Assembly (NCBI RefSeq): GCF_024169925.1
Contig: NZ_JALJXF010000001.1
Location: 688,001-752,000 of the forward strand
Direction of reading: 5' to 3'
Source: Methylorubrum extorquens
GTDB taxonomy: Bacteria; Pseudomonadota; Alphaproteobacteria; Rhizobiales; Beijerinckiaceae
Length of the DNA: 64,000 nucleotides
Shown here piece after piece: positions 52,382-60,123 of this stretch. Each line of letters opens with the position of its first letter. Position 1 is the first letter of the stretch. A program made the position numbers and the translations under genes. The notes beneath the pieces are model-generated. The model saw nothing but the letters and a program-made list of their open reading frames with translations. It was not told the DNA's origin and did no database searches.

Positions 52382-52750
52382 ATGATTCGTTTTCTGAAGG
52401 CGCTGGTGCTGCTGCCGATCGCGGTGGTGGTGGTCCTGCTCGCCGTCGCCAACCGCGACGCCGTGACCCTCTCCTTCGATCCGTTCTCGCCCGAACCCGT
52501 GTTCAGTCTCGTCCTGCCGCTCTACGCCGTGGTGTTCGGCTCGGTGGCGCTCGGCATCCTCGTCGGCGGCATCGGAAGCTGGCTCGGGCAGAGCCGAACC
52601 CGCCAGCGGGCACGCTATCATCGCCGCGAGGCCGACCGTCTCGCCAAAGAGACCGCGGAGCTGAAGACCTTCGGCACGCCGGGTGTCGAGCCGGGCTACG
52701 CGAGCGCCGGCACCTACACCGCGCTGCCGGCCCCGGCGGCGGCGCGCTGA
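52382..52750 (+). CDS. lapA: LapA-domain membrane protein
   Basis: A 122-residue inner-membrane protein with two helices (ALVLLPIAVVVVLLAVANRD and LVLPLYAVVFGSVALGILVG) and a basic cytoplasmic tail (RTRQRARYHRREADRLAKET). This is the LapA/YciS (DUF1049) layout that works with LapB to tune lipopolysaccharide assembly in gammaproteobacteria. It precedes trpF by 23 bases. A hairpin of gtgggtcc/ggacccac lies upstream at 52339-52358. LapB is not visible nearby. Confidence 0.85.
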   Translation: MIRFLKALVLLPIAVVVVLLAVANRDAVTLSFDPFSPEPVFSLVLPLYAVVFGSVALGILVGGIGSWLGQSRTRQRARYHRREADRLAKETAELKTFGTPGVEPGYASAGTYTALPAPAAAR

Positions 52751-52773
52751 GGGTTTCGAGCGGCGTCCCGCCC

Positions 52774-53421
52774 ATGGCAGACATCTGTGTCAAGATCTGC
52801 GGCCTCAGCACCGAGACGACGCTCGATGCGGCCGTCGAGGCGGGCGCCGACCTCGTCGGCTTCGTCCACTTCCCCAAGAGTCCGCGCCACGTCACCCTGG
52901 AACGGGGCCGAGGCCTCGCGCAGCGGGTGCGGGGGAGGGTGCAGCGGGTCGTGCTGCTGGTCGATCCGGACGACGCCCTGCTCTCTGCCGCCATCGAGGC
53001 GCTCGATCCCGACCTGATCCAGCTCCACGGCCATGAGACGCCGCAGCGCGTGGCGGAGATCCGTGCCCGGACCGGCCGGCCGGTCATGAAGGCGGTCGGC
53101 ATTGCCCTCGCCGCCGATCTGAGCGCGCTCCCGGCCTATGCCGTTGTCGCCGACCGGCTTCTGCTAGATGCCAAGCCGCCCCCTGGTGCCGATCTGCCGG
53201 GCGGCAACGGACACCGCTTCGATTGGGACATCTTGAACGGGGCCGAGTTGCCGGCCGGCACGATGCTGTCGGGCGGCCTGGATGCCGGCAATGTCGGCAC
53301 GGCGCTGGCACGGACGGGGCTGGCCGCCGTCGATGTCTCGTCGGGTGTCGAGGTCCGGCCGGGTGAGAAGGATCCTGAAAGGATCGCGGCCTTCGTCGCC
53401 GCCGCCCGCCGCGGAGTCTGA
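52774..53421 (+). CDS. trpF: phosphoribosylanthranilate isomerase
   Basis: A 215-residue TIM-barrel enzyme, third step of tryptophan synthesis. The catalytic Cys is in VKICGLSTE near residue 10. DLIQLHGHE, LLLDAKPPPGADLPG with the catalytic Asp, FDWDIL, and LSGGLDAGNVGTAL plus VDVSSGVEVRPGEKDPERI at the phosphate-binding loops are as expected. The ATG at 52774 follows lapA closely; a longer open frame to 52147 is only shadow. trpB follows after 123 bases. Confidence 0.95.
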   Translation: MADICVKICGLSTETTLDAAVEAGADLVGFVHFPKSPRHVTLERGRGLAQRVRGRVQRVVLLVDPDDALLSAAIEALDPDLIQLHGHETPQRVAEIRARTGRPVMKAVGIALAADLSALPAYAVVADRLLLDAKPPPGADLPGGNGHRFDWDILNGAELPAGTMLSGGLDAGNVGTALARTGLAAVDVSSGVEVRPGEKDPERIAAFVAAARRGV

Positions 53422-53544
53422 CGACGACCGGACGGCGTCCGGCGATGGCTTCGGCGCGTTTGTCCGGCTGTGCCGCATTGCGGCGACCCGCGCATGGGTC
53501 TAGCACGCGAGCCAACGATCAGATCTTCGCGAAGGACCGTCCCC

Positions 53545-54786
53545 GTGACGCTGAACCCCGCTCCCAATTCCTTCCGCACCGGGCCGGACGAGCGCGGTCG
53601 CTTCGGCATCTTCGGCGGCCGCTTCGTGGCCGAGACGCTGATGCCGCTGATCCTCGACCTTGAGAAGGCTTACGCCGACGCCAAGGCCGACCCGTCTTTC
53701 AAGGCGGATATGGAATCCTACGGCACCCACTATATCGGCCGGCCGAGCCCGCTCTACTACGCCGAGCGCCTCACCGAGCACCTGCGGGCCAAGGCCCCGG
53801 CGGGGCAGGGGGCGAAGGTCTTCTTCAAGCGCGAAGAGCTGAACCACACCGGCTCGCACAAGGTGAACAACGTTCTTGGCCAGATCCTGCTCGCCCGTCG
53901 CATGGGCAAGCCGCGGATCATCGCCGAGACCGGCGCAGGCCAGCACGGCGTCGCGACGGCGACGCTCTGCGCCCGCTTCGGCCTGAAATGCGTGGTCTAC
54001 ATGGGCGCCGTCGATGTCGAGCGGCAGGCCCCGAACGTGTTCCGCATGAAGATGCTCGGCGCCGAGGTGATCCCGGTGCAATCCGGCACCCGCACCCTCA
54101 AGGACGCGATGAACGAGGCCCTGCGCGACTGGGTCACCAACGTCTCGGACACCTTCTACTGCATCGGTACCGTGGCCGGCCCCCATCCCTATCCGGCGAT
54201 GGTGCGCGATTTCCAATCGGTGATCGGCATCGAGACGAAACAGCAGATGCTGGAGATGGAAGGCCGCCTGCCGGACTCGCTCATCGCCTGCATCGGCGGC
54301 GGCTCGAACGCCATGGGCTTGTTCCACCCCTTCCTCGATGACCGCGAGGTCGAAATCTACGGCGTCGAGGCGGCCGGGCACGGCGTGCAGAGCGGCCTCC
54401 ATGCCGCTTCGCTCACGGGCGGGCGCCCAGGGGTGCTGCACGGCAACCGGACCTACCTGCTGATGAACGAGGACGGCCAGATCGCCGACGCACACTCGAT
54501 CTCAGCGGGTCTCGATTACCCTGGTATCGGCCCCGAGCACGCATGGCTGCACGAGATGGGCCGGGTCACCTACCTGTCGGCGACCGATGCGGAGACGCTG
54601 GAGGCGTTCAAGCTCTGTTCGATGCTGGAGGGCATCATCCCGGCACTGGAGCCCGCGCACGCGCTGTCGAAGGTGATGGAACTCGCGCCGACCAAGCCGG
54701 CCGAGCACCTGATGGTGCTGAATCTCTCCGGCCGCGGCGACAAGGACATCCCGCAGGTGGCGCAGATCTTCGGTCAAACGCTCTGA
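53545..54786 (+). CDS. trpB: tryptophan synthase beta chain
   Basis: A 413-residue PLP enzyme joining indole and serine. The PLP lysine is in HTGSHKVNN near residue 106. The phosphate loop is [27 protein letters not shown] opens the N-terminus; [19 protein letters not shown] and [13 protein letters not shown] close it. The start is the GTG at 53545 preceded by AAGGAC. In most alphaproteobacteria trpA follows directly; here a tRNA and phage-like scraps follow and trpA is not in the window. Regulation not visible. Confidence 0.96.
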   Translation: MTLNPAPNSFRTGPDERGRFGIFGGRFVAETLMPLILDLEKAYADAKADPSFKADMESYGTHYIGRPSPLYYAERLTEHLRAKAPAGQGAKVFFKREELNHTGSHKVNNVLGQILLARRMGKPRIIAETGAGQHGVATATLCARFGLKCVVYMGAVDVERQAPNVFRMKMLGAEVIPVQSGTRTLKDAMNEALRDWVTNVSDTFYCIGTVAGPHPYPAMVRDFQSVIGIETKQQMLEMEGRLPDSLIACIGGGSNAMGLFHPFLDDREVEIYGVEAAGHGVQSGLHAASLTGGRPGVLHGNRTYLLMNEDGQIADAHSISAGLDYPGIGPEHAWLHEMGRVTYLSATDAETLEAFKLCSMLEGIIPALEPAHALSKVMELAPTKPAEHLMVLNLSGRGDKDIPQVAQIFGQTL

Positions 54787-54889
54787 GGGGGAGAACCTGC
54801 GCGGGGGCCGCAACAGACCGTTGACACCCTCGCGCCCTTCTCCCTATATCCCGCCCATCGGACGCCGCGTCAGCGCCGTTCGTCACAGT

Positions 54890-54966
54890 GGCGGGGTAGC
54901 TCAGCTGGTTAGAGCAGAGGAATCATAATCCTTGTGTCGGGGGTTCAAATCCCTCCCTCGCTACCA
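54890..54966 (+). tRNA. tRNA with CAT anticodon (Met, elongator type)
   Basis: Acceptor stem ggcgggg pairs with cctcgct (two G-T pairs). The anticodon loop aatCATaa gives CAT. T-arm cgggggttcaaatccctc; CCA encoded at 54964-54966. The D-arm and stem patterns fit elongator Met of alphaproteobacteria. CAT can also be Ile after lysidine; not excluded. Confidence 0.9.
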
Positions 54967-54989
54967 CTTTTTCACTAAACCGTTGTAAA

Positions 54990-55103
54990 TCATACATATT
55001 TTCCAATCCAGCGGAAAAGTCCTGCTGCATGGTTTGACGCTTTTTCAGCCGGTTTAATGCGTGGCTCGAACTCCTCATCAAACGCTTTGACGATCTTCCG
55101 CAT
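54990..55103 (-). pseudogene. short ORF, likely gene fragment
   Basis: From ATG at 55103 the frame reads MRKIVKAFDEEFEPRIKPAE, KASNHAAGLFRWIGKYV and stops 24 bases from the tRNA 3' end. The upstream frame is open (CGDLKPK) without a good start, so this may be a C-terminal scrap. It has a natural helical composition. No family recognised with confidence; coiled-coil ATPase tails look similar. Confidence 0.35.
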
Positions 55104-55180
55104 CTTAGGCTTCAGGTCTCCGCAAGAAGCGCGGGACACCTGACCGCAACCGCCTCTGAACCCAGGCCGAACGAGAGGCC

Positions 55181-55460
55181 GTGCTGAAGCCTCCCGCCGT
55201 GTTGATCTCCGACACGACCGGCATCCTTGGCGCAGCTACTCCAACGGGCAAGGGTGTGAAGTTTACCTGCCTGATCATCCCCGGCCTCAAGCCAGGGCGG
55301 CTCGCAGACGTTCGCTCCCACGTCCTCGACACAGGCAGTGGCCGGGCAAAGGAAAAGCGCTCGACTGACGCGGGTGGCAGGCTCTTTCGCATCGCGACGA
55401 TCGCCTACTCTGGCTCCTCTCGCGAAGATGAGTTTCACGCCGATCTCGCGCGGCGCCGCC
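55181..55460 (+). pseudogene. phage tail/baseplate-hub-like fragment
   Basis: The plus frame reads KPPAVLISDTTGILGAATPT, GKGVKFTCLIIPGLKPGRLA and later RLFRIATIAYSGSSREDEFH. This follows the pattern of phage hub-type proteins (TGLIG.P..T..GV.F..LL.P.L.PG, then YR...I.Y.GDSR.D.W). After about 55460 the frame becomes non-protein-like, so the gene is not complete. It supports a phage origin of this scar. Confidence 0.4.
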
Positions 55461-55740
55461 ATCATCTTCCTCGTCCTCGACGCTGCCCAGGCACCGAACA
55501 CGGACCCAACCTCCGCAGTTGGACCGCCACGGCGAGGACGATTGAAGAAACGAAGCGCCTCTCGTTCGCGGCGGCGGCCGTGTTCAGGATCGGGTCGCGC
55601 TTGCGCGCCACGTGGGGTGGCGCTCGCACCCGTGAGGGCGGCTTCGCTGTTTCCAATCGCTCGCCTTCAACCGCCGGATGACCGGCGAGCGCCGGGGCTC
55701 CGTGGATGAGCACCGAACGCGCCGACGGACCACATGACTC

Positions 55741-56664
55741 TCATCGCCCCCCGATCCATTCGGCGACGCCGGAAGCCGAGCGGAATTCGTCGAGGGCGTG
55801 GACCCGCGCCTCGGGGATCGCATTGCGGGCCATGGTCGCGAGGGCGTGGCCGGGGCCGAGTTCCAGGATGGTGTCGCAGCCGTATTCCCGGCAGGCTTCC
55901 AGGCAGGCCGCCCAATCGATCGTGTGCGAGATCTGATGCGCGAGCTTCGAGAGCCCCGCTTGTGGGTCGAAGATGGGCGCGCCGTCGAGGCCGCTGATGA
56001 GCCGGGGAGCGCCCGGCGGGGGACGCACTGGATGCATCTCAGCAAGAGCCCCCTCGAAGCGTCGGCTGGCCTCGTGCAGCAATGGCGTATGCGAAGGGGT
56101 GCGCACCGGTAGAACAACGGCGCGCAGCGCACCGGCCGCCAGCGCCTCGTCGCAGAGTGTTTCGAGCGCCGGGCTCGGGCCGCCAATGACGGCGCTGTCG
56201 CTGGCGTTGCGGATGGCGAGTGCGCAGCCGTGCGCCGCAGCCAGGGTCTCGATCGCCGCGATCGCCAACCCGCGAATGCCGGCGAGGCCGGCGCCATCAC
56301 CGGCGGCTGCATCCATGGCCTCGGCGCGTGTGGCGGCAAGGCGCAGGATCGTCTCGGCGTCGAAGCAGCCGACGCAGCCCCAGGCGGCCAGATCGCCGAT
56401 GCTGTAGCCGGCAACGATCGTGCGGGCGGGGTGCGCCGCCTGCACGAGGGTCCAGCCCGCCAGCGCGGCGACGCAACAAAGGATTTGCCCGGTGCGGTTG
56501 CCGTGCAGGTCCGCCTCCGGAGCGTGGACGAAGGCCCGCGGATCGTGACCCAGGACGCGTTCGGCTGCCGCAAAGACCGGCGCGGCGGGGGGCCAATCCG
56601 CGGTGAGGTCGAACATTCCCGGATGTTGGCCGCCCTGGCCGGAGAGGAGCACCCCGAGCGTCAC
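55741..56664 (-). CDS. mdcH: malonate decarboxylase epsilon subunit (malonyl-CoA:ACP transacylase-like)
   Basis: A 307-residue MCAT-fold protein that loads malonyl groups onto the carrier MdcC to start the enzyme. The N-terminus LSGQGGQHPGMFDLTADW and the nucleophile elbow VAGYSIGDLAAWGCVG (GxSxG-like) are family marks; the His region is PVRTPSHTPLLHEASRRF. It overlaps the mdcB stop by four bases at 56661, so the two are coupled. It is the last gene of the leftward mdc operon and ends about 775 bases from the tRNA. Confidence 0.92.
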   Translation of the reverse strand: MTLGVLLSGQGGQHPGMFDLTADWPPAAPVFAAAERVLGHDPRAFVHAPEADLHGNRTGQILCCVAALAGWTLVQAAHPARTIVAGYSIGDLAAWGCVGCFDAETILRLAATRAEAMDAAAGDGAGLAGIRGLAIAAIETLAAAHGCALAIRNASDSAVIGGPSPALETLCDEALAAGALRAVVLPVRTPSHTPLLHEASRRFEGALAEMHPVRPPPGAPRLISGLDGAPIFDPQAGLSKLAHQISHTIDWAACLEACREYGCDTILELGPGHALATMARNAIPEARVHALDEFRSASGVAEWIGGR

Positions 56665-57521
56665 GCGGACGCCTCGACGCTGTCCACGAACAGGGTCATC
56701 GCGAGCAGGTCGGCTGCGCCGCCGGGGCTGAGGTTGCGGGCGACGAAGGCACGGTGCAGCGCCTCGGCCCGCGCACGCCAGCGGGGCTGCGCCACACCGC
56801 CCTCGGCAATGAACCGTGCGGCCTCGCGGCGCGCGAAGGCAAAGCCCTCAGGCCCGCCGCGATGCAGAAGGTTCGTGTCCTCCAAATGCGCGATCAGGGC
56901 GAGGCAGGCTTCGACGCGTGCAGCCTCTTCATCGCCTGGATGGGTCAGCCGGCCGCGATGCAGAGCCGGCAGGGCGATCCGGTAGAGGCTCGGAAAACCG
57001 GCGGCGGCCTCGGCCGGCGCACCGCCGACGCCGTGGCGGCGGCGTGCCCGCGCGCCGGGCGCGTGGAGCAGCACTGGGCCGTCGAGGATCGCTGAACCGT
57101 AACGGTCGCGAACCCGTGCGCCGAGGGCTCCGGCCAGAGGCCGCGGCAGGGCGCCGGCCGCGGCGCAGAGCAGGCCGAGCCCGAAGATGGCGCCGCGATG
57201 CGTGTTCACGCCGCCGGTCGCCGCCCGCATCGCCGCCTCGGCTTCGAGGCCGATGCAACGCAGGGCCGGCATCGGCGCGCCCGCCGCTCCGGCGAGAGCA
57301 AGGGCGCGGAAGAAGGGTGTGATCGCCGCCGTGCTCGCGCGGAAGGTGTCCGCATTCATGTCGGCATGGCTGCCGCGATCGACGTGGCTGACAAGGCCCG
57401 GCTTCGGGTAGGTTTCGAGTTCGAGCCGCAACGCCGCCGCCGCGGACCGCGCAATCGCGTCCGCCTCCGGGCAGCGTTCATCCTCGGTAGAAAACGCTCG
57501 CAGAGGGGAGAGCGGGCTCAT
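56661..57521 (-). CDS. mdcB: triphosphoribosyl-dephospho-CoA synthase
   Basis: A 286-residue CitG/MdcB-family enzyme making the 2'-(5''-triphosphoribosyl)-3'-dephospho-CoA precursor of the MdcC prosthetic group from dephospho-CoA and ATP. ELETYPKPGLVSHVDRGSHA, DMNADTFRASTAAITPFF, GGVNTHRGAIFGLGLLCAAA and the DTNLLHRGG segment match. It overlaps mdcG by four bases and mdcH by four. Transfer to MdcC is done by MdcG. Confidence 0.93.
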   Translation of the reverse strand: MSPLSPLRAFSTEDERCPEADAIARSAAAALRLELETYPKPGLVSHVDRGSHADMNADTFRASTAAITPFFRALALAGAAGAPMPALRCIGLEAEAAMRAATGGVNTHRGAIFGLGLLCAAAGALPRPLAGALGARVRDRYGSAILDGPVLLHAPGARARRRHGVGGAPAEAAAGFPSLYRIALPALHRGRLTHPGDEEAARVEACLALIAHLEDTNLLHRGGPEGFAFARREAARFIAEGGVAQPRWRARAEALHRAFVARNLSPGGAADLLAMTLFVDSVEASA

Positions 57522-58177
57522 TCGGGATCTCCCGCGAGAAGGGCAGCGGCCTCGCGGAGGGCAAGACGGTCATGGTGCTTGACCAGTACCGTTCCGCTGG
57601 CACCGGTGCTGTGCAGTTCGCGCCAGTTCACGCCGCCCCCGTCGGACAGAAGGATCTCTCCATCGAGGCGCATCGGCGCCCGCGCTTCAATCGCCGCGAT
57701 GCCCTCCATGAGCCGAGCAGGAACCGCGCCGGGCACCGGCCAGAGCAGATCGAGGTCCGACCGCTCGGACAGGTAGGGGAGACCGGTCAAGCTCTGCCAG
57801 AGCAGACTTCCGAAGGGACGCGGCGCGAGGCCGTGGCGCTCGCCGAGGGCGATCAGCGCGTCGAGCGTGGCCGTCCAGGAAGGCGGGCACGCAGCGCGCG
57901 CCTCCGAGAGCAGGAAGGACGCGCGCGGGCGGACCGCGTGCCGCGGAAGGGCGAGGCCAATCCGGCGCTTGCCGTCCCGTGGCGGCAGCGGCAGGCCGAC
58001 CGGCACGAGGCCCTCGTCCTCTTCCGGATGCGCGCGGCGCAGGATCACCGGCCGGCCGTCGTCCACCCAAGCCGCGACGTGCGGCACACCCGTCAGATCC
58101 GCGCGCCCGGCCAAGGCGGCGGCCCAGGCTCCGGGTTCGACGTCGAGGAGATCGTGGCGCCGGTGCGCCTCAGCCAA
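57518..58177 (-). CDS. mdcG: phosphoribosyl-dephospho-CoA transferase (holo-ACP synthase)
   Basis: About 219 residues from a TTG at 58177, which reads LAEAHRRHDLLDVEPGAWAA, the usual MdcG N-terminus. A nucleotidyltransferase-type DLD lies in LSERSDLDLLWPVPG. LPRHAVRPRASFLLSEARAA, WRELHSTGASGTVLVK are other family marks. It attaches the prosthetic group to Ser of MdcC. A start at 58255 would overlap mdcE by 86 bases; the TTG overlaps it by 8. Confidence 0.88.
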   Translation of the reverse strand: MAEAHRRHDLLDVEPGAWAAALAGRADLTGVPHVAAWVDDGRPVILRRAHPEEDEGLVPVGLPLPPRDGKRRIGLALPRHAVRPRASFLLSEARAACPPSWTATLDALIALGERHGLAPRPFGSLLWQSLTGLPYLSERSDLDLLWPVPGAVPARLMEGIAAIEARAPMRLDGEILLSDGGGVNWRELHSTGASGTVLVKHHDRLALREAAALLAGDPE

Positions 58178-58886
58178 GGGCCGCCTCCCGCACCACCTGC
58201 GCGGCGATCGCTTCCGCCACCGGTCGGCCGCCGCGCTCGCGCCCGGCGCGATCACGGGTATCCTCGGCGGGCAGCGCGTCGATCACGGCGGCGATTTGCT
58301 CTGCCAGCGGCTGCTCGGCGTCGAGCACCGCCTGCACCGCACCGGTGCGTACCATGTTGTCGAGGCCGGGCGCGAAGACCGGCGTATCCTTGGCCATCGC
58401 CTCCAGCCGGTCGAGGGGGAGCTTCGTGACGCGGGCGACGGAGGGCAGGTCCATCACGCTCGGATTCGCCCCCGGCAGGCCGACGAGGACGCGGGTGGCA
58501 AGCGCCGTGGCGATGAAGGCGCCCGCCGCCGAATGCCCGTAGATGAGTCCGACGGTCGGGTGGCCGTGCGCGTCGGCGAGCAGCAGCGTCTTGGCGAGGT
58601 GGGCGAGGTACTCGTTGAGGCCGAGCAGTTCGTCGCGCCGGCTCATCCGCTGGCTGTCGGAATCGACGGCGACGAGGATCGGCGTGGCGTCGCCCCGGCG
58701 CACCACGTCGAGGACGTAGCCTGCGAGCCGGCAGGCGCCGTCGACGCCGAGCGCCGTGTCGCCGTCGATGCCGATCACCGCGAGCCGGCCGCCCCGGAAC
58801 GGGCCCTCGCCGTTCACGAGCCCGTCCGTGACGGTTACGGAATGACTCTCCGGGAACAGCGAGGCGAGGATCTCAGCGAGCGTCAT
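58170..58886 (-). CDS. mdcE: malonate decarboxylase gamma subunit
   Basis: A 238-residue crotonase-like carboxyltransferase/decarboxylase partner of MdcD. PFRGGRLAVIGIDGDTALGV at the N-terminus, VDSDSQRMSRRDELLGLNEY, LIYGHSAAGAFIATALATRV and LPSVARVTKLPLDRLEAMAK fit MdcE. MdcD-MdcE decarboxylate malonyl-S-ACP to acetyl-S-ACP. It overlaps mdcD by 14 bases and mdcG by 8, showing tight coupling. Confidence 0.93.
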   Translation of the reverse strand: MTLAEILASLFPESHSVTVTDGLVNGEGPFRGGRLAVIGIDGDTALGVDGACRLAGYVLDVVRRGDATPILVAVDSDSQRMSRRDELLGLNEYLAHLAKTLLLADAHGHPTVGLIYGHSAAGAFIATALATRVLVGLPGANPSVMDLPSVARVTKLPLDRLEAMAKDTPVFAPGLDNMVRTGAVQAVLDAEQPLAEQIAAVIDALPAEDTRDRAGRERGGRPVAEAIAAQVVREAALG

Positions 58887-59805
58887 GGGTCGTCTCTCCC
58901 AGGCTGGCGAGTAGGGTGTCGAACGCAGCCGTGGTCAGGGCCGGGACCGCCTCCGGATCGTTCACCCCGAGCCGCGCCCAGATCTCGGTCGCGTCGCGGC
59001 AATCGCCGAAGTGCATGAGGCGTTGTTCCAAACGCACCTGCTCCGCCTCCAGCGTGGCGAGGTCGAAGGCCGGAGCGCGCTCGATCATGTCCAGAGCCGC
59101 TCGGCGGAAGGCCGCGAGCGTATCGTCGGCATAGGCGTCGGCGCCGCCGGTAAGGCGGCGGTGCTTGCCGCCCATGGTACGCCAGACCAGGGCACGGTCG
59201 CGGGAATCGAACTCTTCGGCGCCCTTGTTGGTCTCAATCACCTCAGGCCCCGAGACCGAGATGCGACCGCCCTCGGAGACGACGAGCCGCGAGCAGGTGC
59301 CCGCGAGTAGGCCACCACCACCGTAGGCCCCGGCCCGGCCGCCGATCAGGCCGATCACCGGCATGCCGGCCTCGCGAACCTGGGTGATCGCGCGCATCAC
59401 CTCGGCGATGGCGGTCTCGCCGGCATTGGCCTCCTGCAGGCGCACACCACCCGTATCGAACAGGATCAGGACGGCCGCCGGCTTCAGCACCAGGGCGGCG
59501 CGCAGCAGGCCGACAAGCTTGGCGCCGTGCACTTCGCCGAAGGCTCCGCCCATGAAGCGACCCTCTTGCGCGGCGACGAGGACGGGTTTGCCGTCGAGCC
59601 GGCCCGGGCCGACGATCATGCCGTCATCGAAGGCGCGCGGTAGGTCGAACAGCGGCAGGTGTGGGCTCATCCGGCGCTGCTCGGGGCCGACGACCTCGCG
59701 AAAACTGCCCGCATCCAGCAGGCCGTCGATGCGGGCGCGGGCGCTCGCTTCGTACCAACTCGTGGCCCAGCCCTTGGCGGCCGGGTCGATGATCCGTTCG
59801 CTCAT
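58873..59805 (-). CDS. mdcD: malonate decarboxylase beta subunit
   Basis: A 310-residue carboxyltransferase-fold protein. WYEASARARIDGLLDAGSFR, GAFGEVHGAKLVGLLRAALV, LFDTGGVRLQEANAGETAIA, GGRAGAYGGGGLLAGTCSRL and GGRISVSGPEVIETNKGAEE are conserved with Klebsiella and Pseudomonas MdcD. Works as MdcD-MdcE heterodimer. Its ATG at 59805 begins two bases after the mdcC stop; the 3' end overlaps mdcE. Confidence 0.94.
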   Translation of the reverse strand: MSERIIDPAAKGWATSWYEASARARIDGLLDAGSFREVVGPEQRRMSPHLPLFDLPRAFDDGMIVGPGRLDGKPVLVAAQEGRFMGGAFGEVHGAKLVGLLRAALVLKPAAVLILFDTGGVRLQEANAGETAIAEVMRAITQVREAGMPVIGLIGGRAGAYGGGGLLAGTCSRLVVSEGGRISVSGPEVIETNKGAEEFDSRDRALVWRTMGGKHRRLTGGADAYADDTLAAFRRAALDMIERAPAFDLATLEAEQVRLEQRLMHFGDCRDATEIWARLGVNDPEAVPALTTAAFDTLLASLGETTHDAR

Positions 59806-59807
59806 CG

Positions 59808-60116
59808 TCAGACCTCCATTAGTCGGGCGCCCTGAAGCAGGCGCAGGGACACGGTGTCGGGGCGCGCGCCGCCGTCATTGATTGTGATGCGCAGGCCGCC
59901 GGGCTGAGCGCGGGCGACGAAGTCGGCGACCACCGCCTCCCAGACCTCGCCGTAGCCGCGGATCGGCGTCTCGATCTCGACGGTGCACTCGGTCGCGGGC
60001 AGGGCGCGCTCCAGCAGCACTTCGAGATTGCCGGAGGCGACGACGCCGGTGATGGCCTGTGCCTTCGCGCCGGCCAGGGCCCTCTGCGTCGTGTGTCGGA
60101 AGGTCAGCTTTTCCAT
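59808..60116 (-). CDS. mdcC: malonate decarboxylase acyl carrier protein (delta subunit)
   Basis: A 102-residue carrier protein. The prosthetic-group Ser is in GVVASGNLEVLLERALPATE near residue 30. ETPIRGYGEVWEAVVADFVA and GLRITINDGGARPDTVSLRL follow the MdcC pattern. ATG at 60116 gives MEKLTFRH, the standard start; a longer frame to 60356 lies inside mdcA. It is seven bases from the mdcA stop. Confidence 0.93.
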   Translation of the reverse strand: MEKLTFRHTTQRALAGAKAQAITGVVASGNLEVLLERALPATECTVEIETPIRGYGEVWEAVVADFVARAQPGGLRITINDGGARPDTVSLRLLQGARLMEV

Positions 60117-60123
60117 CGCGGCC

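Larger units (their letters stand above)
54967..55740. other. tRNA-flanking scar with small fragments
   Basis: About 770 bases between tRNA-Met and mdcH. It holds a minus 37-codon ORF and a plus frame resembling a phage tail protein. No integrase or attachment repeat of the tRNA 3' end is visible in the window. It looks like the eroded remains of an element inserted at the tRNA gene. Confidence 0.5.

Noticed and set aside
54890..55740. attachment site duplication of the tRNA 3' end
   Set aside because: I looked for a second copy of ttcaaatccctccctcgcta downstream and found none inside the window.
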